Position numbers and translations under genes: made by a program. Shown piece by piece: positions 58,619-64,000 of a stretch of DNA of 64,000 nucleotides. Positions within the stretch are counted from its first letter, which is position 1. Each line of letters opens with the position of its first letter. Location of the stretch: positions 62,001 through 126,000 of the forward strand of contig NZ_JBHYXZ010000002.1 of the NCBI RefSeq assembly GCF_042752395.1, written 5' to 3'. Under the pieces are notes generated by a model, which made no database searches, had not been told where the DNA came from, and saw only the letters and a program-made list of their open reading frames with translations. Source of the DNA: Actinosynnema sp042752395 (GTDB taxonomy: Bacteria > Actinomycetota > Actinomycetes > Mycobacteriales > Pseudonocardiaceae).

Positions 58619-60705
58619 GCCTGATCACCGCCCTGCGAGCCGATTTCATCAGCCGCCACCCGCTCGACAGCCGCCCGGATGTCCGCCGTCAGGTAGCCAC
58701 GAACACGCCGTGAGGTCTCCCCGTCCGGCACGTACTGCCGCAGCGGCTTGCACCCCAGCTCGCTCATCTCGCGAGCGAACGTGACCGGCTCGACCTCCAG
58801 CTCCTCGACCAACTCCGACGTGGGCACGAACTCCCGCTCGTCCAGCTCCTCACCGAGGTAGTCCACGACCGACGCCAACGGTTCCGGCAGGTCCACCACC
58901 CACCCGTCAGCCGTCCCGCTCCCCAGTGCCTTGACGACCGACGACGAGTCGATCGGACGTGGCGCATCGTCACCCACGGCATGACCAGCGAGCGTGCCCG
59001 CGGCCTCCCGAAGCGCACAGCCACGCGCACAGATCACCCGCCACTCGGCGTTGGGCATGTAGTAGGTCCGCACGGTCATGGCGATCATGTCCGCGCCAGC
59101 GTCCGTCTCACCGTCCGGCCGCAGGATGCCGACGCCCTTGTGAGTCGGCAGCAGGGTCGAAGCGTCGTATCCACGGGTGTTCATTTGCTCGCCGAGCACG
59201 ATGTTCGAGTCCCGCCAGTCCATCACCCGCAACGCGAACCGCGAGCCGAGCACCGCCCGCAACCGCGTCGGGATCGTGTTCGAGTCCGGCCGCTGAGTCG
59301 CCAGGATGACCACCACACCAGCCGCCGGCCCCTTCCGCACGAGGTAGGTCAACAGGTCGGCGATGTACGCGCCGAGCGTGGTCTTCTTGCCGCCAACCTG
59401 CTCCCGCGCCGCGTTCTCCAGGAACACCTGAACCTCATCGATCACCACTCCAGTGATCGGCATCCCGAGGTCCACGTCCCGCGAGATGGCCGGCGTGATC
59501 TTCGACTCTGGACAGATCTCATCGTCCAAAGTGGCCATCCGGGCATATCGAGCTTGCACCTCTGCCACCAACTCCACCAGGTGATCCCGCACGGTGTACG
59601 CGTGCTCAAGCTCATCACCGCACACGTACCTGTAAGCGATCTGCTCGGCAGCCTCCCAATCCTTGCCGCCCTTCCCATCGAACACGTACAGCCGCGCGTA
59701 TCGGTCCAGCACAAGCCCAGCAGCCGCCAACCGAGTAGCGAACGTCTTGCCCTGTCTGGGAATCGCACCGACAAGCAACGACGTCCACACCAACGGAAGA
59801 TCAATCCGCCGGTTCCGCGCATCCCGCCCGAACGGCACCGGCCGCCACGCGTCCCACCGCTCCATATCCAGCAGCGGCGTCCGCAACGGCGGACCGGCGT
59901 AAGGGTCCTCATCGGCTACCCACAGAGCCACCCGCCCCGCGTGCCCACCGCGGCCACGGACCCGCTCCACGATGAGCTGTACCTCGTCCACCGCCAGCGC
60001 CGACGCGAGCGCGTCCCGGTGCTTGATGACGTCGGCAGCCTTCCGCGTGGCCGGAAGATCGACCGTGACCGCCCAGCCTCGCCCTACTCGTACCGCGCGC
60101 TCGACCAACCGCAAGGTCTCGTCCTTGCCGATCAGCTTCGCGTCCCGGAACGCGTCGACCAGGAGTTGCGAGTCCATCGTCCAAGCCAGCGTCCGCGGCC
60201 CGCCCAACACCGCCTTGCGCCCCGGCGATCCGTCCTTCCGCCGACCCACGATCGCCAGCACCACCGACGCCAACCCAGCCGCGCTCCACAAGGCAACCGA
60301 GCCGTAAAGCACGTACAGCACGAGCAGCACCCCGGACACCGCTCCGACCACGGCACCGGTCACCCTCCACCGGAACAGCGTCAAGGCGCGAATCTCCACG
60401 AACTTGTCCGCCAACTTCTCGGACTGCTCCGCAGCCTCCCGGTAGTCCCGCACCCGAACCCAGCGCCGCCACGCCCGAGCTGCCACCAGTGCTCCCCTGC
60501 CAATTCCGCCGACGAACCGGCCAGGGAGACGCACAAGCCAAGTGGTGATTTTTTTCGACCAACACTGAAGCAATCGTGATGACTTTACTTGCGACGTTTC
60601 GCCGGCCCGACGCCAGCCGCTCCCGAACCGCCGAACCAACGTCTTCGGTTCACCGACCAACTCGCCATCGAGCACCGGCTCAGCGGGCACCAGGTCGCCG
60701 TTCAT
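58615..60705 (-). CDS. FtsK/SpoIIIE-type DNA translocase (Tra protein of integrative element)
   Basis: A 696-residue protein with two membrane segments near residues 95-140. The FtsK-like ATPase has Walker A GAIPRQGKT (313-321), Walker B ITGVVIDEVQVFLE and an ATQRPDSNTIPTRLR motif. It resembles the main transfer protein of actinomycete integrative elements (TraSA/TraB type), which pumps double-stranded DNA between hyphae. ATG 60705 follows GGGGG and overlaps the upstream stop by 4 bp. A winged-helix-like C-terminus may bind element DNA. Confidence 0.88.
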   Translation of the reverse strand: MNGDLVPAEPVLDGELVGEPKTLVRRFGSGWRRAGETSQVKSSRLLQCWSKKITTWLVRLPGRFVGGIGRGALVAARAWRRWVRVRDYREAAEQSEKLADKFVEIRALTLFRWRVTGAVVGAVSGVLLVLYVLYGSVALWSAAGLASVVLAIVGRRKDGSPGRKAVLGGPRTLAWTMDSQLLVDAFRDAKLIGKDETLRLVERAVRVGRGWAVTVDLPATRKAADVIKHRDALASALAVDEVQLIVERVRGRGGHAGRVALWVADEDPYAGPPLRTPLLDMERWDAWRPVPFGRDARNRRIDLPLVWTSLLVGAIPRQGKTFATRLAAAGLVLDRYARLYVFDGKGGKDWEAAEQIAYRYVCGDELEHAYTVRDHLVELVAEVQARYARMATLDDEICPESKITPAISRDVDLGMPITGVVIDEVQVFLENAAREQVGGKKTTLGAYIADLLTYLVRKGPAAGVVVILATQRPDSNTIPTRLRAVLGSRFALRVMDWRDSNIVLGEQMNTRGYDASTLLPTHKGVGILRPDGETDAGADMIAMTVRTYYMPNAEWRVICARGCALREAAGTLAGHAVGDDAPRPIDSSSVVKALGSGTADGWVVDLPEPLASVVDYLGEELDEREFVPTSELVEELEVEPVTFAREMSELGCKPLRQYVPDGETSRRVRGYLTADIRAAVERVAADEIGSQGGDQA

Positions 60706-61313
60706 GAACGACCCCCATCCTCCGTGAGCGCCGCCGCAAGCCGTGACGACAGGCCACGCGAGCAGCCGGTGACCTCCCGGACCCACGCCGGCGTCACCTT
60801 CACGTCCGGCGTCCGCGCCGCCCGAGCCAACGCGAGATAGTCCGCGAACGACGTCCGCGGAGCCGTGGGCACCGGTGCCTGCGGAGCGCTCGGCGCGGCG
60901 TTCACGGCCACGCCGAGCTTGTCCCGCAACTCCGTGACGGCCTCCGCCGCCACGAACACCACCAACGGCGGCACCGAGTGCAGCACCACGAGCGCCGCCG
61001 AACCGGCCACGAACGCACTCCAGGTGTTCATGACGTACGTGGCCGCGAGCGTGAACCACTTCGCCGCTCGCACCCATCCACCCATCCGGACGCCATACCG
61101 AGCGGTGACCTGCTCGGCCCGAAGGATCGCCAAGAGCACCAGCGACACCATCGGGTCGAGCAGCCACGCCGCACACCAGGCAAGCGACCACACCGGCGCA
61201 CCAGCCGCCGCGAACTGCTGAACGTTCGTCATCGTGAACGCCAACCCGAGCAAGATCCCCGTCCAGCACAACCGGTCGACCTGCCGAGCCACCCGCTCGA
61301 CCGACTCACTCAT
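60702..61313 (-). CDS. DUF2637-type membrane protein with C-terminal DNA-binding-like tail
   Basis: A 203-residue protein with four hydrophobic segments in the first 130 residues (AWCAAWLLDPMVSLVLLAIL, FTLAATYVMNTWSAFVAG), typical of Spd/DUF2637 proteins of conjugative elements. A Pro/Ala linker and a helix-turn-helix-like end (TPAWVREVTGCSRGLSSRLAAAL) follow. It overlaps neighbours by 4 bp on both sides. It probably helps plasmid-like spread between cells. Confidence 0.8.
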   Translation of the reverse strand: MSESVERVARQVDRLCWTGILLGLAFTMTNVQQFAAAGAPVWSLAWCAAWLLDPMVSLVLLAILRAEQVTARYGVRMGGWVRAAKWFTLAATYVMNTWSAFVAGSAALVVLHSVPPLVVFVAAEAVTELRDKLGVAVNAAPSAPQAPVPTAPRTSFADYLALARAARTPDVKVTPAWVREVTGCSRGLSSRLAAALTEDGGRS

Positions 61314-61642
61314 CGCCGCTCACCCCGACGCCGAGACGGCTCGTACGTCGTCACGGTCAGCGCCCGAGTCAACGTGTAGGAGGCGAACAGCGCCGGCACG
61401 ACGAGCACCACCAGGAGCAACCACCCGTCACCGCGATGGGTGATCACCACCCACTGCACGAGCACGATCAACACCGCGTTCAGGGCCACCCGACCGGCGA
61501 GCGACACCAGCCGTGCACTCGTCCGTGCCGCATTCGCGGCGGCCTTCGCTCGCCGAGCACCAGCCCGCCAGACGAGCAGCAACACCAGTACCACGCCGAC
61601 ACCCGCGAGCACCTGAGTAGGAGTGAGACTGAGAGCGTTCAT
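61310..61642 (-). CDS. Small membrane protein of the integrative element
   Basis: A 110-residue protein with three hydrophobic stretches (VLAGVGVVLVLLLVW, ALNAVLIVLVQWVVI, WLLLVVLVVPALFASYTL) separated by a basic loop. It overlaps whiB upstream and the DUF2637 gene downstream by 4 bp each. It is probably a spread protein; there is no specific family call. Confidence 0.7.
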   Translation of the reverse strand: MNALSLTPTQVLAGVGVVLVLLLVWRAGARRAKAAANAARTSARLVSLAGRVALNAVLIVLVQWVVITHRGDGWLLLVVLVVPALFASYTLTRALTVTTYEPSRRRGERR

Positions 61643-61968
61643 GAACGCGGCCCCCTCTCCACCCGTTCACCACGTCGCAGCCAGTGGGGGTACAGCTCCC
61701 GCCGATCCTCGGCAGCCAGCGCACCCCACACCCCCACGGTGTTCTCACCGGCGGTGCGCAACTCCAGTTCCAAGCACTCGTCCCGCACCGGGCAGCCGGC
61801 GCACATCCGCGAGGCCAACTCGCGGTCGGTCAACTCCTCATCGGCCCACGGTGGCGAGTCCGTGAACGCCCACATGCACAGGCCGTCACGCCCGACGACC
61901 TCGGCCAACACCTCACTCGGCACCCACCGGAGCCGGTCCAACTCCCACGCGATCGCGACCAGGTTCAC
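61639..61968 (-). CDS. WhiB-family iron-sulfur regulator
   Basis: A 109-residue WhiB-like protein. It has cluster cysteines in GLCMWAF and CAGCPVRDEC and the turn motif GVWGALAAEDRREL. GTG 61968 overlaps the excisionase-like gene stop by 4 bp. WhiB genes inside integrative elements usually tune transfer or excision to cell state. Three of the four cysteines are clear and the first is in the GLCMW segment. Confidence 0.88.
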   Translation of the reverse strand: MNLVAIAWELDRLRWVPSEVLAEVVGRDGLCMWAFTDSPPWADEELTDRELASRMCAGCPVRDECLELELRTAGENTVGVWGALAAEDRRELYPHWLRRGERVERGPRS

Positions 61969-62159
61969 GGCGTGCCTCCCGAACGAGGCTCGCCGAGCAG
62001 CCGCACCAGCACGTTCGCCGGGATCACCAACCGGCCGCGCCGCCACACCACAGGCAACCGCCCGAGCCGAACGGCGCGGTGCACCGTGCTCGGCTCGACA
62101 CCGAGCAGCCACGCGGCCTGACGAACGGTGTGGCCGGAAGAAGGCAGAGAAGTACGCAT
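61965..62159 (-). CDS. Excisionase-like helix-turn-helix protein
   Basis: A 64-residue MerR/Xis-type winged helix: TVRQAAWLLGVEPSTVHRAVRLGRLPVVWRRGRLVIPANVLVRLL. It is the first gene of the leftward element operon and probably directs the integrase or autoregulates. Inverted repeats with GCTGA/TCAGC lie just upstream. Confidence 0.82.
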   Translation of the reverse strand: MRTSLPSSGHTVRQAAWLLGVEPSTVHRAVRLGRLPVVWRRGRLVIPANVLVRLLGEPRSGGTP

Positions 62160-62183
62160 CAGAAATGCCCTTCGACTAATCGA

Positions 62184-62198
62184 GCTGACGATTTCAGC
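62184..62198. promoter_or_regulatory. Operator-like repeat O1
   Basis: GCTGA-CGATT-TCAGC inverted repeat between the divergent excisionase and XRE genes. Confidence 0.5.
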
Positions 62199-62206
62199 TC
62201 TAAATT

Positions 62207-62218
62207 GCTGATTTCAGC
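62207..62218. promoter_or_regulatory. Operator-like repeat O2
   Basis: GCTGA-TT-TCAGC, same arms as O1, starting 23 bp further on. Confidence 0.5.
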
Positions 62219-62295
62219 GCAACGGAAGGCGTGTTTGATCGCCCCCGGCGCGAAATGCGCCGTGTCACGTCACGGAACAGCGGAAGACGGCTAAT

Positions 62296-62307
62296 CTCAG
62301 CGCTGAG
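62296..62307. promoter_or_regulatory. Operator-like repeat O3
   Basis: CTCAGCGCTGAG, a perfect palindrome with related half-sites, 19 bp before the XRE start. Confidence 0.45.
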
Positions 62308-62326
62308 GCGGAGCGCGGAGGAATAC

Positions 62327-62710
62327 GTGTCGGAGGATTGGGCGGCAGTCGCCAAGGCCATCAACCAGCGCGTCAATGAGCTGGGTTGGCGTCAACGGGA
62401 GCTTGCGGAACGCTCGCACGTCTCGCAGGCGATCGTCCGCGAGATCCAGCACCACACAGTCGAGCGCCGCCGCAGCCCGCGGACGCTGGAGTCCCTGTCG
62501 ACAACCCTCGGCTGGCACCCGCAGCACCTGGACGCCGTGCTGCACGGGCGTAGGCCACCAGAGGCCGACGAGCCGATCACCAACCCGGCCGACAGCCTGT
62601 GGTCCCGTTTGGACGGTTTCGAGCAGCGGCTCAACGACATCACGGACCGCTTGGACGACCTCAAGTCGGACCTCTCGACCGTGATCGAACACGTCCGCGA
62701 CCGCCGCTAG
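62327..62710 (+). CDS. XRE-family transcriptional regulator
   Basis: A 127-residue protein with an N-terminal helix-turn-helix (RQRELAERSHVSQAIVREIQ) and a C-terminal heptad-like helix (LDGFEQRLNDITDRLDDLKSDLSTVIEHV), probably for dimerisation. GTG 62327 follows CGGAGGAATAC. It is divergent from the element operon across a region with three related palindromes, so it is the likely repressor of excision and transfer. Confidence 0.85.
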   Translation: MSEDWAAVAKAINQRVNELGWRQRELAERSHVSQAIVREIQHHTVERRRSPRTLESLSTTLGWHPQHLDAVLHGRRPPEADEPITNPADSLWSRLDGFEQRLNDITDRLDDLKSDLSTVIEHVRDRR

Positions 62711-62781
62711 CCCGATGCATTTCCGCTGGTGGAGCGAGCTGTTTTCCATGGCTCAATTCCACTGCGGAAGCGCCTTCGGCC

Positions 62782-62796
62782 CCATGCATCACCGAT
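62782..62796. promoter_or_regulatory. Operator-like palindrome before the second XRE-type gene
   Basis: TGCATC-ACC-GATGCA is a perfect inverted repeat. Further TGCAC copies follow to about 62823, ahead of the start at 62848. Confidence 0.35.
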
Positions 62797-62847
62797 GCAC
62801 GTCCACTGCACAACCAGTGCACATCGCTCCGGGGGGACAGCGAGAAG

Positions 62848-63186
62848 ATGAGCCTGCACGAGGGCTGGACCGGTCGGACCGCCAGCGCACTCCAGGCGGC
62901 AATGCGCCTCACCAACGAAGCGTTCGCCGAGCACCTGGGAATCGCCGTCCGCACGGTCGCCGGCTGGCACCAGAAACCGGACCTCAAACCGAAGTCCGAG
63001 ATGCAACAGCTCCTCGACACCGCCCACGACCAGGCCGACGCAGCGGTCAAGGCCAGGTTCGCCGCGCTGATCGCCGAACCGAAGCTCGATCTCCCGGACG
63101 GCGCGGCAGCCGACGCCGAACTACGGCTCAGCTCCGACCCGAACATCGTCGCCGCGCTGGACTGGCTCGACCAGCACGCGGGCTAG
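62848..63186 (+). CDS. XRE-like regulator, N-terminal part ending at an amber codon
   Basis: 112 residues with a helix-turn-helix (LTNEAFAEHLGIAVRTVAGWHQKPDLKPKS) and a helical linker. It ends LDWLDQHAG then TAG. The next codons continue in the same frame without interruption to the window end and look like the rest of a known actinobacterial protein type, in which Trp is expected here. It is probably the front of a broken longer gene, although a free small regulator cannot be excluded. The ATG is preceded by GGGGGGACAGCGAGAAG. Confidence 0.7.
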   Translation: MSLHEGWTGRTASALQAAMRLTNEAFAEHLGIAVRTVAGWHQKPDLKPKSEMQQLLDTAHDQADAAVKARFAALIAEPKLDLPDGAAADAELRLSSDPNIVAALDWLDQHAG

Positions 63187-64000
63187 GAGCCGGGAACCGC
63201 CCGGCGCGACGTCGCCGCGCGCCTCGTCCGCCTCGACGTCCGCGCACTTCAGGACCGAGGCGTCCGCCGAGGCCGGGTGAACCAACGCGACACCGCCCGC
63301 GCACTCGCCGACTACTACGGCACAGCCACGACCGGTCACGGCCGCTACGCCGCCCGCTTCGGCTCCACCACCCGCGCGTCCACGACCGTGTTCACGCACC
63401 CGGACTGGCTCGACCTCGACTGCCCGCTCGTCCCCGCCCACGACCGGCTTATGCTGTCGACCGTAACCCCGGACGATCATCAGCCGATGAACGAGGAGAG
63501 CGCCGGACGCGCGGCCCAGCGGCTGGCCGAAGCCCTGGCCCTCGGCAACCGCATGGTCAACATGCCGCTGTATCGACTGCTCGACGTGGGCGTGCAGCGG
63601 CACCAGCTCGGCGGCAGCGTCGGCGTGACGAACTTCGTGGGGTACGTGGTAACGATGGACCTACTCGAAGGCGAGCTGGTCGACGCGCTCACCACCGGCC
63701 AGCCGATCAGTCCCGGAACCCTCCCCCTCCGCGACGCCTACCTACCCGACCTTCCCTCGGTCCTCGACGTCTCCGGCCGCATGTGCGCGGGTGGCACCCT
63801 CGCCCTGACCGCAATCGCACGTCCCGCCGACCCCTTCCGCGGCGAAGCGGACTACCTCCTGCTCGTCCAGGAACGCTCAGGCCACGTCATCAACGCCGCA
63901 CGCCGCCTGGCCGTGATCCCCAAAGGCTTCCACCAACCGCTGACCGACTACCGAGCCGACGCCCAGATCGGCTCGACGCTCCGCCGCGAGATGGAAGAGG
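63187..64000 (+). pseudogene. In-frame continuation of the XRE-type protein, cut by the window end
   Basis: An open frame directly after the TAG: EPGTARRDVAARLVRLDVRAL, later MNMPLYRLLDVGV-like and VTMDLLEGELVDAL blocks, and VIPKGFHQPLTDYRADAQIG near the end. It has no good start codon with a ribosome site until an internal GTG at 63279. It reads as the C-terminal part of one protein with 62848-63186. The 3' end lies beyond the window. Confidence 0.65.

Noticed and set aside
63191..63197. GGGAACC in the XRE-type gene as a fourteenth SigC site
   Set aside because: No CGAC follows at 16 bp, and it lies inside an open coding frame.

Overview
The window is high-GC actinobacterial DNA. Many genes start with GTG, adjacent genes often overlap by 4 bp, and there are a WhiB protein, a CmtR regulator, and an nrdAB operon under a cobalamin riboswitch as in Streptomyces. 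A Pseudonocardiales-type genome is the most likely source, but the sequence alone does not prove this. The two 10-N spacers (4945 and 15286) are not true gaps. The flanking bases are noisy second copies of the same stretch, so about 190-200 bp in each place is artefact.

0.1-9.0 kb holds core metabolism. metE plus a thioesterase gene and nrdAB are divergent, and each is preceded by a cobalamin riboswitch, so both B12-independent enzymes should switch on when B12 is scarce. An Nramp Mn transporter follows. At 10-12 kb lies a metal-efflux pair, cmtR and a CDF transporter, with a good operator.

9-41 kb is the most interesting region. It encodes a SigC-like ECF sigma factor (25452-26003) and, divergent from it, a zinc-finger membrane protein with an outside-facing His loop, the probable anti-sigma factor. 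I found 13 copies of one promoter pattern, GGGAACY (first base variable) - 16 bp - CGAC, between 9.1 and 39.1 kb. Twelve sit upstream of a gene: an FhuF-like reductase, a P450, two methyltransferases, two complete metallophore-type ABC importers, an MFS exporter, a PLP-enzyme/ATP-grasp pair, the anti-sigma factor, a DsbA/VKOR pair, a CopD-CtaG fusion followed by a CtpB-like copper ATPase, and a PepSY membrane protein. I read this as one SigC-controlled metal (probably copper) acquisition regulon that makes, exports and re-imports a small metallophore. The metal and the product are inference.

Parts of this locus are damaged. VKOR is split by an IS30-type element (26168-27655) whose own transposase has an amber codon. 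The copper ATPase lacks the conserved GDGxND hinge. An isoprenylcysteine methyltransferase-like gene at 10.0-10.6 kb is frameshifted.

41-64 kb is a mobile and defence island with somewhat lower GC. Two related large serine recombinases (41169-42581 and 56662-58482) flank a NACHT NTPase and two giant nuclease-STAND proteins in tandem. Right of the second integrase is an integrative-element module read leftwards with 4-bp overlaps at nearly every junction: excisionase-like HTH, WhiB, two membrane proteins, an FtsK/Tra ATPase, a 50-residue protein and the integrase. Divergent XRE-type regulators lie to its right, the last of them interrupted by an in-frame amber codon.
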